DNA of 64,000 bases, taken from contig CAVNUY010000030.1 in NCBI GenBank assembly GCA_963691655.1, forward strand, positions 62,001-126,000, in the 5' to 3' direction. Position numbers and translations under genes: made by a program. Origin of the DNA: Toxonevra muliebris (lineage: Eukaryota; Arthropoda; Insecta; Diptera; Pallopteridae). Of the stretch, positions 14,783-29,863 are shown one piece after another (position 1 is the first letter of the stretch; every line of letters begins with the position of its first letter). The notes beneath the pieces were generated by a model. It made no database searches. It was given only the letters and a program-made list of their open reading frames with translations, and was not told the DNA's origin.

Positions 14783-16600
14783 CGAAATTAAAATTCGAAA
14801 TTAAAATTCGAAATTTAAATTCGAAATTTAAATTCGAAATTAAAATTCGAAATTAAAATTCGAAATTGAAATTCGAAATCAAAATTCGAAATTAAAATTC
14901 GAAATTAAAATTCGGAATTAAAATTCGGAATTAAAATTCGAAATTAAAATTCGAAATTAAAATTCGAAATTAAATTCGAAATTAAAATTCGAAATTAAAA
15001 TTCGAAATTGAAATTCGAAATTAAAATTCGAAATTAAAACTCGAAATTAAATTCGAAATTAAAATTCGAAATTTAAATTCGAAATTAAAATTCGAAATTA
15101 AAATTCGAAATTGAAATTCGAAATTAAAATTCGGAATTAAAATTCGAAATTGAAATTCGAAATTAAAGTTCGAAATTAAAATTCGAAATTAAAATTCGAA
15201 ATTAAAATTCGAAATTAAAATTCGAAATTAAAATTCGGAACTAAAATTCGGAATTAAAATTCGGAATTAAAATTCAGAATTAAAATTCGAAATTAAAATT
15301 CGAAATTAAAATTCGAAATTGAAATTCGGAATTAAAATTCGGAATTAAAATTCGGAATTAAAATTCGGAATTAAAATTCGGAAATAAAATTCGGAATTAA
15401 AATTCGAAATTGAAATTCGAAATTAAAATTCGAAATTAAAATTCGAAATTAAAATTCGAAATTAAAATTCGAAATTAAAATTCGAAATTAAAATTCGAAA
15501 TTTAAATTCGAAATTTAAATTCGAAATTAAAATTCGAAATTAAAATTCGAAATTGAAATTCGAAATTAAAATTCGAAATTAAAATTCGAAATTAAAATTC
15601 GGAATTAAAATTCGGAATTTAAATTCGAAATTAAAATTCGAAATAAAAATTCGAAATTAAATTCGAAATTAAATTCGAAATTAAAATTCGAAATTAAATT
15701 TCGAAATTAAAATTCGAAATTAAAATTCGAAATTGAAACTCGAAATTAAAATTCGAAATTGAAATTCGAAATTAAACTTCGAAATTAAAATTCGAAATTA
15801 AAATTCGAAATTGAAATTCGAAATTAAAATTCGAAATTGAAATTCGAAATTAAAATTCGAAATTAAAATTCGAAATTAAAATTCGAAATTAAAATTCGAA
15901 ATTAAAATTCGAAATTGAAATTCGAAATTAAAATTCGAAATTGAAATTCGAAATTAAAATTCGAAATTTAAATTCGAAATTGAAATTCGGAATTAAAATT
16001 CGAAATTGAAATTCGAAAATAAAATTCGAAATTAAAATTCGAAATTAAAATTCGGAATTGAAATTCGAAATTAAAATTCGAAATTAAATTTCGAAATTAA
16101 AATTCGAAATTAAAATTCGAAATTGAAACTCGAAATTAAAATTCGAAATTGAAATTCGAAATTAAACTTCGAAATTAAAATTCGAAATTGAAATTCGAAA
16201 TTAAAATTCGAAATTAAAATTCGAAATTAAAATTCGAAATTAAAATTCGAAATTGAAATTCGAAATTAAAATTCGAAATTGAAATTCGAAATTAAAATTC
16301 GAAATTAAAATTCGAAATTAAAATTCGAAATTAAAATTCGGAATTAAAATTCGGAATTAAAATTCGAAATTGAAATTCGAAATTAAAATTCGAAATTAAA
16401 ATTCGAAATTAAAATTCGAAATTGAAATTCGAAACTAAAATTCGAAATTGAAACTCGAAATTAAAATTCGAAATTGAAATTCGAAATTAAAATTCGAAAT
16501 TAAAATTCGAAATTAAAATTCGAAATTGAAATTCGAAATTAAAATTCGAAATTGAAACTCGAAATTAAAATTCGAAATTAAAATTCGGAATTAAAATTCG
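14783..16600. repeat. H module copy 3 (GA-rich, class II)
   Basis: Marker AATC is at 14,880 and AAAGTTCG at 15,168. Unit order follows copy 2, including the class II GGAATTGAAA variant near 16,055. Its right half also matches 12.5-13.1 kb, so module ends were copied separately from module starts. Confidence 0.85.
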
Positions 16601-19600
16601 AAATTAAAATTCGGAATTAAAATTCGGAATTAAAATTCGGAATTAAAATTAGGAATTAAAATTCGGAATTAAAATTCGGAATTAAAATTCGGAATTAAAA
16701 TTCGGAATTAAAATTCGGAATTAATATTCGGAATTAAAATTCGGAATTAAAATTCGGAATTAAAATTCGGAATTAAAATTCGGAATTAAAATTCGGAATT
16801 AAAATTCGGAATTAAAATTCGGAATTAAAATTCGGAATTAAAATTCGGAATTAATATTCGGAATTAAAATTCGGAATTAAAATTCGGAGTTAAAATTCGG
16901 AATTAAAATTCGGAATTAAAATTCGGAATTAAAATTCGGAATTAAAATTCGGAATTAATATTCGGAATTAAAATTCGGAATTAAAATTCGAAATTAAAAT
17001 TCGGAATTAATATTCGGAATTAAAATTCGGAATTAAAATTCGGAATTAAAATTCGGAATTAAAATTCGGAATTAAAATTCGGAATTAAAATTCGGAATTA
17101 AAATTCGGAATTAAAATTCGGAATTAAAATTCGGAATTAATATTCGGAATTAAAATTCGGAAATAAAATTCGGAGTTAAAATTCGGAATTAAAATTCGGA
17201 CTTAAAATTCGGAATTAAATTTCGGAATTAAAATTCGGAATTAAAATTCGGAATTAAAATTCGGAATTAAAATTCGGAATTAAATTTCGGAATTAAAATT
17301 CGAAATTAAAATTCGAAATTAAAATTCGAAATTAAAATTCGGAACTAAAATTCGAAATTAAAATTCGAAATTAAAATTCGAAATTTAGATTCGAAATTTA
17401 AATTCGGAATTAAAATTCGGAATTAAAATTCGAAATTGAAATTCGAAATTAAAATTCGAAATTAAAATTCGAAATTAAAATTCGAAATTAAAATTCGAAA
17501 TTAAAATTCGAAATTAAAATTCGGAACTAAAATTCGGAATTAAAATTCGGAATTAAAATTCGGAATTAAAATTCGGAATTAAAATTCGAAATTAAAATTC
17601 GAAATTAAAATTCGAAATTGAAATTCGGAATTAAAATTCGGAATTAAAATTCGGAAATAAAATTCGGAATTAAAATTCGAAATTGAAATTCGAAATTAAA
17701 GTTCGAAATTAAAATTCGAAATTAAAATTCGAAATTAAAATTCGAAATTAAAATTCGAAATTAAAATTCGGAACTAAAATTCGGAATTAAAATTCGGAAT
17801 TAAAATTCAGAATTAAAATTCGAAATTAAAATTCGAAATTAAAATTCGAAATTGAAATTCGGAATTAAAATTCGGAATTAAAATTCGGAATTAAAATTCG
17901 GAATTAAAATTCGGAAATAAAATTCGGAATTAAAATTCGAAATTGAAATTCGAAATTAAAATTCGAAATTAAAATTCGAAATTAAAATTCGAAATTAAAA
18001 TTCGAAATTAAAATTCGAAATTAAAATTCGAAATTTAAATTCGAAATTTAAATTCGAAATTAAAATTCGAAATTAAAATTCGAAATTGAAATTCGAAATT
18101 AAAATTCGAAATTAAAATTCGAAATTAAAATTCGGAATTAAAATTCGGAATTTAAATTCGAAATTAAAATTCGAAATAAAAATTCGAAATTAAATTCGAA
18201 ATTAAATTCGAAATTAAAATTCGAAATTAAATTTCGAAATTAAAATTCGAAATTAAAATTCGAAATTGAAACTCGAAATTAAAATTCGAAATTGAAATTC
18301 GAAATTAAACTTCGAAATTAAAATTCGAAATTAAAATTCGAAATTGAAATTCGAAATTAAAATTCGAAATTGAAATTCGAAATTAAAATTCGAAATTAAA
18401 ATTCGAAATTAAAATTCGAAATTAAAATTCGAAATTAAAATTCGAAATTGAAATTCGAAATTAAAATTCGAAATTGAAATTCGAAATTAAAATTCGAAAT
18501 TTAAATTCGAAATTGAAATTCGGAATTAAAATTCGAAATTGAAATTCGAAAATAAAATTCGAAATTAAAATTCGAAATTAAAATTCGGAATTGAAATTCG
18601 AAATTAAAATTCGAAATTAAATTTCGAAATTAAAATTCGAAATTAAAATTCGAAATTGAAACTCGAAATTAAAATTCGAAATTGAAATTCGAAATTAAAC
18701 TTCGAAATTAAAATTCGAAATTGAAATTCGAAATTAAAATTCGAAATTAAAATTCGAAATTAAAATTCGAAATTAAAATTCGAAATTGAAATTCGAAATT
18801 AAAATTCGAAATTGAAATTCGAAATTAAAATTCGAAATTAAAATTCGAAATTAAAATTCGAAATTAAAATTCGGAATTAAAATTCGGAATTAAAATTCGA
18901 AATTGAAATTCGAAATTAAAATTCGAAATTAAAATTCGAAATTAAAATTCGAAATTGAAATTCGAAACTAAAATTCGAAATTGAAACTCGAAATTAAAAT
19001 TCGAAATTGAAATTCGAAATTAAAATTCGAAATTAAAATTCGAAATTAAAATTCGAAATTGAAATTCGAAATTAAAATTCGAAATTGAAACTCGAAATTA
19101 AAATTCGAAATTAAAATTCGGAATTAAAATTCGAAATTAAAATTCGGAATTAAAATTCGGAATTAAAATTCGGAATTAAAATTAGGAATTAAAATTCGGA
19201 ATTAAAATTCGGAATTAAAATTCGGAATTAAAATTCGGAATTAAAATTCGGAATTAATATTCGGAATTAAAATTCGGAATTAAAATTCGGAATTAAAATT
19301 CGGAATTAAAATTCGGAATTAAAATTCGGAATTAAAATTCGGAATTAAAATTCGGAATTAAAATTCGGAATTAAAATTCGGAATTAATATTCGGAATTAA
19401 AATTCGGAATTAAAATTCGGAGTTAAAATTCGGAATTAAAATTCGGAATTAAAATTCGGAATTAAAATTCGGAATTAAAATTCGGAATTAATATTCGGAA
19501 TTAAAATTCGGAATTAAAATTCGAAATTAAAATTCGGAATTAATATTCGGAATTAAAATTCGGAATTAAAATTCGGAATTAAAATTCGGAATTAAAATTC

Positions 19601-21770
19601 GGAATTAAAATTCGGAATTAAAATTCGGAATTAAAATTCGGAATTAAAATTCGGAATTAAAATTCGGAATTAAAATTCGGAATTAATATTCGGAATTAAA
19701 ATTCGGAAATAAAATTCGGAGTTAAAATTCGGAATTAAAATTCGGACTTAAAATTCGGAATTAAATTTCGGAATTAAAATTCGGAATTAAAATTCGGAAT
19801 TAAAATTCGGAATTAAAATTCGGAATTAAATTTCGGAATTAAAATTCGGAATTAAATTTCGGAATTAAAATTCGAAATTAAAATTCGAAATTAAAATTCG
19901 AAATTAAAATTCGGAACTAAAATTCGAAATTAAAATTCGAAATTAAAATTCGAAATTTAGATTCGAAATTTAAATTCGGAATTAAAATTCGGAATTAAAA
20001 TTCGAAATTGAAATTCGAAATTAAAATTCGAAATTAAAATTCGAAATTAAAATTCGAAATTAAAATTCGAAATTAAAATTCGAAATTAAAATTCGGAACT
20101 AAAATTCGGAATTAAAATTCGGAATTAAAATTCGGAATTAAAATTCGGAATTAAAATTCGAAATTAAAATTCGAAATTAAAATTCGAAATTGAAATTCGG
20201 AATTAAAATTCGGAATTAAAATTCGGAAATAAAATTCGGAATTAAAATTCGGAATTAAAATTCGGAATTAAAATTCGGAATTAAAATTCGGAATTAATAT
20301 TCGGAATTAAAATTCGGAATTAAAATTCGGAATTAATATTCGGAATTAAAATTCGGAATTAAAATTCGAAATTAAAATTCGGAATTAATATTCGGAATTA
20401 AAATTCGGAATTAAAATTCGGAATTAAAATTCGGAATTAAAATTCGGAATTAAAATTCGGAATTAAAATTCGGAATTAAAATTCGGAATTAAAATTCGGA
20501 ATTAATATTCGGAATTAAAATTCGGAAATAAAATTCGGAGTTAAAATTCGGAATTAAAATTCGGACTTAAAATTCGGAATTAAATTTCGGAATTAAAATT
20601 CGGAATTAAAATTCGGAATTAAAATTCGGAGTTAAAATTCGGAATTAAAATTCGGAATTAAAATTCGGAATTAAAATTCGGAATTAAAATTCGGAATTAA
20701 TATTCGGAATTAAAATTCGGAATTAAAATTCGAAATTAAAATTCGGAATTAATATTCGGAATTAAAATTCGGAATTAAAATTCGGAATTAAAATTCGGAA
20801 TTAAAATTCGGAATTAAAATTCGGAATTAAAATTCGGAATTAAAATTCGGAATTAAAATTCGGAATTAAAATTCGGAATTAATATTCGGAATTAAAATTC
20901 GGAAATAAAATTCGGAGTTAAAATTCGGAATTAAAATTCGGACTTAAAATTCGGAATTAAATTTCGGAATTAAAATTCGGAATTAAAATTCGGAATTAAA
21001 ATTCGGAATTAAAATTCGGAATTAAATTTCGGAATTAAAATTCGAAATTAAAATTCGAAATTGAAATTCGAAATTAAAATTCGAAATTGAAATTCGAAAT
21101 TAAAATTCGAAATTAAAATTCGAAATTAAAATTCGAAATTAAAATTCGGAATTAAAATTCGGAATTAAAATTCGAAATTGAAATTCGAAATTAAAATTCG
21201 AAATTAAAATTCGAAATTAAAATTCGAAATTGAAATTCGAAACTAAAATTCGAAATTGAAACTCGAAATTAAAATTCGAAATTGAAATTCGAAATTAAAA
21301 TTCGAAATTAAAATTCGAAATTAAAATTCGAAATTGAAATTCGAAATTAAAATTCGAAATTGAAACTCGAAATTAAAATTCGAAATTAAAATTCGGAATT
21401 AAAATTCGAAATTAAAATTCGGAATTAAAATTCGGAATTAAAATTCGGAATTAAAATTAGGAATTAAAATTCGGAATTAAAATTCGGAATTAAAATTCGG
21501 AATTAAAATTCGGAATTAAAATTCGGAATTAATATTCGGAATTAAAATTCGGAATTAAAATTCGGAATTAAAATTCGGAATTAAAATTCGGAATTAAAAT
21601 TCGGAATTAAAATTCGGAATTAAAATTCGGAATTAAAATTCGGAATTAAAATTCGGAATTAATATTCGGAATTAAAATTCGGAATTAAAATTCGGAGTTA
21701 AAATTCGGAATTAAAATTCGGAATTAAAATTCGGAATTAAAATTCGGAATTAATATTCGGAATTAAAATT
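16600..21770. repeat. GG/GA domain between H copies 3 and 4
   Basis: GG stretches lie at about 16,600-17,300, 19,120-19,870, 20,240-21,030 and 21,410-21,770. Mixed and GA stretches fill the rest. TTAGGAATT markers are at 16,651, 19,184 and 21,459. GGACTT markers are at 17,201, 19,747, 20,566 and 20,943; the last two are 377 bp (29 units) apart, a local GG duplication. The 18.6-19.1 kb GA stretch repeats the right end of H modules. Confidence 0.8.
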
Positions 21771-23610
21771 CGAAATTAAAATTCGAAATTAAAATTCGAA
21801 ATTTAAATTCGAAATTTAAATTCGAAATTAAAATTCGAAATTAAAATTCGAAATTGAAATTCGAAATCAAAATTCGAAATTAAAATTCGAAATTAAAATT
21901 CGGAATTAAAATTCGGAATTAAAATTCGAAATTAAAATTCGAAATTAAAATTCGAAATTAAATTCGAAATTAAAATTCGAAATTAAAATTCGAAATTGAA
22001 ATTCGAAATTAAAATTCGAAATTAAAACTCGAAATTAAATTCGAAATTAAAATTCGAAATTTAAATTCGAAATTAAAATTCGAAATTAAAATTCGAAATT
22101 GAAATTCGAAATTAAAATTCGGAATTAAAATTCGAAATTGAAATTCGAAATTAAAGTTCGAAATTAAAATTCGAAATTAAAATTCGAAATTAAAATTCGA
22201 AATTAAAATTCGAAATTAAAATTCGGAACTAAAATTCGGAATTAAAATTCGGAATTAAAATTCAGAATTAAAATTCGAAATTAAAATTCGAAATTAAAAT
22301 TCGAAATTGAAATTCGGAATTAAAATTCGGAATTAAAATTCGGAATTAAAATTCGGAATTAAAATTCGGAAATAAAATTCGGAATTAAAATTCGAAATTG
22401 AAATTCGAAATTAAAATTCGAAATTAAAATTCGAAATTAAAATTCGAAATTAAAATTCGAAATTAAAATTCGAAATTAAAATTCGAAATTTAAATTCGAA
22501 ATTTAAATTCGAAATTAAAATTCGAAATTAAAATTCGAAATTGAAATTCGAAATTAAAATTCGAAATTAAAATTCGAAATTAAAATTCGGAATTAAAATT
22601 CGGAATTTAAATTCGAAATTAAAATTCGAAATAAAAATTCGAAATTAAATTCGAAATTAAATTCGAAATTAAAATTCGAAATTAAATTTCGAAATTAAAA
22701 TTCGAAATTAAAATTCGAAATTGAAACTCGAAATTAAAATTCGAAATTGAAATTCGAAATTAAACTTCGAAATTAAAATTCGAAATTAAAATTCGAAATT
22801 GAAATTCGAAATTAAAATTCGAAATTGAAATTCGAAATTAAAATTCGAAATTAAAATTCGAAATTAAAATTCGAAATTAAAATTCGAAATTAAAATTCGA
22901 AATTGAAATTCGAAATTAAAATTCGAAATTGAAATTCGAAATTAAAATTCGAAATTTAAATTCGAAATTGAAATTCGGAATTAAAATTCGAAATTGAAAT
23001 TCGAAAATAAAATTCGAAATTAAAATTCGAAATTAAAATTCGGAATTGAAATTCGAAATTAAAATTCGAAATTGAAATTCGAAATTAAAATTCGAAATTA
23101 AATTTCGAAATTAAAATTCGAAATTAAAATTCGAAATTGAAACTCGAAATTAAAATTCGAAATTGAAATTCGAAATTAAACTTCGAAATTAAAATTCGAA
23201 ATTGAAATTCGAAATTAAAATTCGAAATTAAAATTCGAAATTAAAATTCGAAATTAAAATTCGAAATTGAAATTCGAAATTAAAATTCGAAATTGAAATT
23301 CGAAATTAAAATTCGAAATTAAAATTCGAAATTAAAATTCGAAATTAAAATTCGGAATTAAAATTCGGAATTAAAATTCGAAATTGAAATTCGAAATTAA
23401 AATTCGAAATTAAAATTCGAAATTAAAATTCGAAATTGAAATTCGAAACTAAAATTCGAAATTGAAACTCGAAATTAAAATTCGAAATTGAAATTCGAAA
23501 TTAAAATTCGAAATTAAAATTCGAAATTAAAATTCGAAATTGAAATTCGAAATTAAAATTCGAAATTGAAACTCGAAATTAAAATTCGAAATTAAAATTC
23601 GGAATTAAAA
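21771..23610. repeat. H module copy 4 (GA-rich, class II)
   Basis: Marker AATC is at 21,868 and AAAGTTCG at 22,156. It matches copies 2 and 3 in unit order. Near 23,041-23,100 it has the class II GGAATTGAAA variant plus extra units before the TAAATTTCG unit that the other class II copies lack. Confidence 0.85.
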
Positions 23611-26329
23611 TTCGAAATTAAAATTCGGAATTAAAATTCGGAATTAAAATTCGGAATTAAAATTAGGAATTAAAATTCGGAATTAAAATTCGGAATTAAA
23701 ATTCGGAATTAAAATTCGGAATTAAAATTCGGAATTAATATTCGGAATTAAAATTCGGAATTAAAATTCGGAATTAAAATTCGGAATTAAAATTCGGAAT
23801 TAAAATTCGGAATTAAAATTCGGAATTAAAATTCGGAATTAAAATTCGGAATTAAAATTCGGAATTAATATTCGGAATTAAAATTCGGAATTAAAATTCG
23901 GAGTTAAAATTCGGAATTAAAATTCGGAATTAAAATTCGGAATTAAAATTCGGAATTAAAATTCGGAATTAATATTCGGAATTAAAATTCGGAATTAAAA
24001 TTCGAAATTAAAATTCGGAATTAATATTCGGAATTAAAATTCGGAATTAAAATTCGGAATTAAAATTCGGAATTAAAATTCGGAATTAAAATTCGGAATT
24101 AAAATTCGGAATTAAAATTCGGAATTAAAATTCGGAATTAATATTCGGAATTAAAATTCGGAAATAAAATTCGGAGTTAAAATTCGGAATTAAAATTCGG
24201 ACTTAAAATTCGGAATTAAATTTCGGAATTAAAATTCGGAATTAAAATTCGGAATTAAAATTCGGAATTAAAATTCGGAATTAAATTTCGGAATTAAAAT
24301 TCGAAATTAAAATTCGAAATTAAAATTCGAAATTAAAATTCGGAACTAAAATTCGAAATTAAAATTCGAAATTAAAATTCGAAATTTAGATTCGAAATTT
24401 AAATTCGGAATTAAAATTCGGAATTAAAATTCGAAATTGAAATTCGAAATTAAAATTCGAAATTAAAATTCGAAATTAAAATTCGAAATTAAAATTCGAA
24501 ATTAAAATTCGAAATTAAAATTCGGAACTAAAATTCGGAATTAAAATTCGGAATTAAAATTCGGAATTAAAATTCGGAATTAAAATTCGAAATTAAAATT
24601 CGAAATTAAAATTCGAAATTGAAATTCGGAATTAAAATTCGGAATTAAAATTCGGAAATAAAATTCGGAATTAAAATTCGAATTTGAAATTCGAAATTAA
24701 AATTCGAAATTAAAATTCGAAATTAAAATTCGAAATTAAAATTCGAAATTAAAATTCGAAATTAAAATTCGAAATTTAAATTCGAAATTTAAATTCGAAA
24801 TTAAAATTCGAAATTAAAATTCGAAATTGAAATTCGAAATTAAAATTCGAAATTAAAATTCGAAATTAAAATTCGGAATTAAAATTCGGAATTAAAATTC
24901 GAAATTAAAATTCGAAATTAAAATTCGAAATTAAATTCGAAATTAAAATTCGAAATTAAAATTCGAAATTGAAATTCGAAATTAAAATTCGAAATTAAAA
25001 TTCGAAATTAAATTCGAAACTAAAATTCGAAATTTAAATTCGAAATTAAAATTCGAAATTAAAATTCGAAATTGAAATTCGAAATTAAAATTCGAAATTA
25101 AAATTCGAAATTAAAATTCGGAATTGAAATTCGAAATTAAACTTCGAAATTGAAATTCGAAATTAAAATACGAAATTTAAATTCGAAATTAAAATTCGAA
25201 ATTGAAATTCGAAAATAAAAATCGAAATTAAAATTCGAAATTAAAATTCGGAATTAAAATTCGGAACTAAAATTCGGAATTAAAATTCGGAATTAAAATT
25301 CGGAATTAAAATTCGGAATTAAAATTCGGAATTAAAATTCGGAATTAAAATTCGGAGTTAAAATTCGGAATTAAATTTCGGAATTAAAATTCGGAATTAA
25401 ATTTCGGAATTAAAATTCGGAATTAAAATTCGGAATTAAAATTCGGAATTAAAATTCGGAATTAAAATTCGGAATTAAAATTCGGAATTAAAATTCGGAA
25501 TTAAAATTCGGAATTAAAATTCGGAATTAAAATTCGGAATTAAAATTCGGAATTAAAATTCGGAATTAAAATTCGGAATTAATATTCGGAATTAAAATTC
25601 GGAATTAAAATTCGGAATTAAAATTCGGAATTAAAATTCGGAATTAAAATTCGGAATTAAAATTCGGAATTAAAATTCGGAATTAAAATTCGGAATTAAT
25701 ATTCGGAATTAAAATTCGGAATTAAAATTCGGAATTAAAATTCGGAATTAAAATTCGGAATTAATATTCGGAATTAAAATTCGGAATTAAAATTCGGAAT
25801 TAAAATTCGGAATTAAAATTCGGAATTAAAATTCGGAATTAAAATTCGGAATTAAAATTTGGAATTAAAATTAGGAGTTAAAATTCGGAATTAAATTTCG
25901 GAATTAAAATTCGGAATTAAAATTCGGAATTAAAATTCGGAATTAAAATTCGGAATTAAAATTCGGAATTAATATTCGGAATTAAAATTCGGAAATAAAA
26001 TTCGGAGTTAAAATTCGGAATTAAAATTCGGACTTAAAATTCGGAATTAAATTTCGGAATTAAAATTCGGAATTAAAATTCGGAATTAAAATTCGGAATT
26101 AATATTCGGAATTAAATTATGGAATTAAAATTCGGAATTAAAATTCGGAATTAAAATTCGGAATTAAAATTCGGAATTAAAATTCGGAATTAAAATTCGG
26201 AATTTATATTCGGAATTAAAATTCGGAATTAAAATTCGGAATTAAAATTCGGAATTAAAATTCGGAATTAAAATTCGGAATTAAAATTCGGAATTAAAAT
26301 TCGGAATTAATATTCGGAATTAAAATTCG
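23610..26329. repeat. GG/GA domain leading into the second GAG block
   Basis: GGAATT units occupy 23,610-24,300 (TTAGGAATT at 23,665, GGACTT at 24,202). A mixed stretch runs to 24,670, then GA units to about 25,250 (TACGAAATT at 25,171), then GGAATT units with TAATATT variants to 26,329 (GGACTT at 26,033). One unit at 26,119-26,121 contains an ATG through a TTATGG variant, a rare trinucleotide in this array. Confidence 0.8.
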
Positions 26330-28080
26330 GAGTTAAAATTCGGAGTTAAAATTCGGAGTTAAAATTCGGAGTTAAATTTCGGAATTAAAATTCGGAATTA
26401 AAATTCGGAGTTAAAATTCGGAGTTAAAATTCGGAGTTAAATTTCGGAATTAAAATTCGGAATTAAAATTCGGAGTTAAAATTCGGAGTTAAAATTCGGA
26501 GTTAAATTTCGGAATTAAAATTCGGAATTAAAATTCGGAATTAAAATTCGGAGTTAAAATTCGGAGTTAAAATTCGGAGTTAAAATTCGGAGTTAAATTT
26601 CGGAATTAAAATTCGGAATTAAAATTCGGAGTTAAATTTCGGAATTAAAATTCGGAATTAAAATTCGGAATTAAAATTCGGAGTTAAAATTCGGAGTTAA
26701 AATTCGGAGTTAAAATTCGGAATTAAAATTCGGAGTTAAAATTCGGAGTTAAAATTCGGAGTTAAAATTCGGAGTTAAAATTCGGAGTTAAAATTCGGAG
26801 CTAAATTTCGGAATTAAAATTCGGAATTAAAATTCGGAGTTAAAATTCGGAGTTAAAATTCGGAGTTAAAATTCGGAGTTAAAATTCGGAGTTAAAATTC
26901 GGAGTTAAAATTCGGAGTTAAAATTCGGAGTTAAAATTCGGAATTAAATTTCGGAGTTAAAATTCGGAATTAGAATTCGGAGTTAAAATTCGGAATTAAA
27001 ATTCGGAATTAAAATTCGGAGTTAAAATTCGGAGTTAAATTTCGGAATTAAAATTCGGAATTAAAATTCGGAATTAAAATTCGGAGTTAAAATTCGGAGT
27101 TAAAATTCGGAGTTAAAATTCGGAGTTAAATTTCGGAATTAAAATTCGGAATTAAAATTCGGAGTTAAAATTTGGAGTTAAAATTCGGAGTTAAAATTCG
27201 GAGTTAAAATTCGGAATTAAATTTCGGAATTAAAATTCGGAATTAAAATTCGGAGTTAAAATTCGGAGTTAAAATTCGGAGTTAAAATTCGGAGTTAAAA
27301 TTCGGAGTTAAATTTCGGAATTAAAATTCGGAATTAAAATTCGGAGTTAAAATTCGGAGTTAAATTTCGGAATTAAAATTCGGAATTAAAATTCGGAGTT
27401 AAAATTCGGAGTTAAAATTCGGAATTAAATTTCGGAGTTAAAATTCGGAGTTAAAATTCGGAGTTAAAATTCGGAATTAAAATTTGGAATTAAAATTCGG
27501 AATTAAAATTCGGAATTAAAATTCGAAATTAAAATTCGGAATTAAAATTCGGAATTAAAATTCGGAGTTAAAATTCGGAGTTAAAATTCGGAATTAAATT
27601 TCGGAGTTAAAATTCGGAATTAAAATTCGGAATTAAAGTTCGGAGTTAAAATTCGGAGTTAAAATTCGGAATTAAAATTCGGAGTTAAAATTCGGAATTA
27701 AATTTCGGAATTAAAATTCGGAATTAAAATTCGGAGTTAAAATTAAGAGTTAAAATTCGGAGTTAAATTTCGGAATTAAATTTCGGAGTTAAAATTCGGA
27801 ATTAAAATTCGGAATTAAAATTCGGAGTTAAAATTCGGATTTAAAATTCGGAATTAAATTTCGGAATTAAAATTCGGAATTAAAATTCGGAGTTAAAATT
27901 CGGAGTTAAAATTCGGAGTTAAAATTCGGAGTTAAATTTCGGAATTAAAATTCGGAATTAAAATTCGGAATTAAAATTCGGAGTTAAAATTCGGAGTTAA
28001 AATTCGGAGTTAAAATTCGGAGTTAAATTTCGGAATTAAAATTCGGAATTAAAATTCGGAATTAAAATTCGGAGTTAAAA
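26330..28080. repeat. GAG block (second of three, complete)
   Basis: About 1.75 kb dominated by GGAGTT units interleaved with GGAATT and TAAATTT units. Private marks are a GGAGCTAAA unit (C at 26,801), a TTAGAATTC unit (G at 26,973) and an AAGAGTT unit near 27,745. The same marks in the same order occur in the third block at 37,654, 37,826 and about 38,625. The offset is 10,853 bp for the first two and about 10,880 bp for the third, so the two blocks are copies with small indels. Confidence 0.9.
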
Positions 28081-29863
28081 TTCGGAATTAAAATTCGGAA
28101 TTAAAATTAGGAATTAAAATTCGGAATTAAAATTCGGAATTAATATTCGGAATTAAAATTCGGAATTAAAATTCGGAATTAAAATTCGGAATTAATATTC
28201 GGAATTAAAATTCGGAATTAAAATTCGGAATTAAAATTCGGAATTAAAATTCGGAATTAAAATTCGGAATTAAAATTCGGAATTAAAATTCGGAATTAAA
28301 ATTCGGAATTAAAATTCGAAATTAAAATTCGTAATTAAAATTCGGAATTAAAATTCGGAACTAAAATTCGAAATTAAAATTCGAAATTGAAATTCGGAAT
28401 TAAAGTTCGGAATTAAAATTCTTAATTAAAATTCGAAATTAAAATTCGGAACTAAAATTCGGAATTAAAATTCGGAATTAAAATTCGGAATTAAAATTCG
28501 GAATTAAAATTCGAAATTAAAATTCGAAATTGAAATTCGGAATTAAAATTCGGAATTAAAATTCGGAAATAAAATTCGGAATTAAAATTCGAAATTGAAA
28601 TTCGAAATTAAAATTCGAAATTAAAATTCGAAATTAAAATTCGGAATTAAAATTCGAAATTAAAATTCGAAATTAAAATTCGAAATTGAAATTCGGAATT
28701 AAAATTCGGAATTAAAATTCGGAATTAAAATTCGGAAATAAAATTCGGAATTAAAATTCGAAATTGAAATTCGAAATTAAAATTCGAAATTAAAATTCGA
28801 AATTAAAATTCGAAATTAAAATTCGAAATTAAAATTCGAAATTTAAATTCGAAATTTAAATTCGGAATTAAAATTCGGAATTAAAATTCGGAATTAAAAT
28901 TCGGAATTAAAATTCGGAATTAATATTCGGAATTAAAATTCGGAATTAAAATTCGGAATTAAAATTCGGAATTAAAATTCGGAATTAAAATTCGGAATTA
29001 AAATTCGGAATTAAAATTCGGAATTAAAATTCGGAATTAATATTCGGAATTAAAATTCGGAATTAAAATTCGGAATTAAAATTCGGAATTAATATTCGGA
29101 ATTAAAATTCGGAATTAAAATTCGGAATTAAAATTCGGAATTAAAATTCGGAATTAAAATTCGGAATTAAAATTCGGAATTAAAATTCGGAATTAATATT
29201 CGGAATTAAAATTCGGAATTAAAATTCGGAATTAAAATTCGGAATTAATATTCGGAATTAAAATTCGGAATTAAAATTCGGAATTAAAATTCGGAATTAA
29301 AATTCGGAATTAAAATTCGGAATTAAAATTTGGAATTAAAATTAGGAGTTAAAATTCGGAATTAAATTTCGGAATTAAAATTCGGAATTAAAATTCGGAA
29401 TTAAAATTCGGAATTAAAATTCGGAATTAATATTCGGAATTAAAATTCGGAAATAAAATTCGGAGTTAAAATTCGGAATTAAAATTCGGACTTAAAATTC
29501 GGAATTAAATTTCGGAATTAAAATTCGGAATTAAAATTCGGAATTAAAATTCGGAATTAATATTCGGAATTAAATTTCGGAATTAAAATTCGGAATTAAA
29601 ATTCGGAATTAAAATTCGGAATTAAAATTCGGAATTAAAATTCGGAATTAATATTCGGAATTAAAATTCGGAATTAAAATTCGGAATTAAAATTCGGAAT
29701 TAAAATTCGGAATTAAAATTCGGAATTAAAATTCGGAATTAAAATTCGGAATTAATATTCGGAATTAAAATTCGGAATTAAAATTCGGAGTTAAAATTCG
29801 GAATTAAAATTCGGAATTAAAATTCGGAATTAAAATTCGGAATTAATATTCGGAATTAAAATT
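28080..29863. repeat. Flank of the second GAG block, GG-rich with a mixed patch
   Basis: GGAATT units (TTAGG at 28,109) lead into a mixed GGAATT/GAAATT patch at 28,320-28,860 with AAAGTTCGG at 28,405 and a TTCTTAATT unit near 28,420. More GGAATT with TAATATT units, a TTTGG/TTAGGAGTT pair near 29,330-29,345 and GGACTT at 29,491 follow. The order repeats that seen after the first block tail (420-2436) and after the third block (38,815-40,573). Confidence 0.85.

Noticed and set aside
26100..26130. ATG-containing variant unit as a possible start codon
   Set aside because: A single-base change in one unit, followed at once by stops in the same array; no ribosome binding site or open frame.
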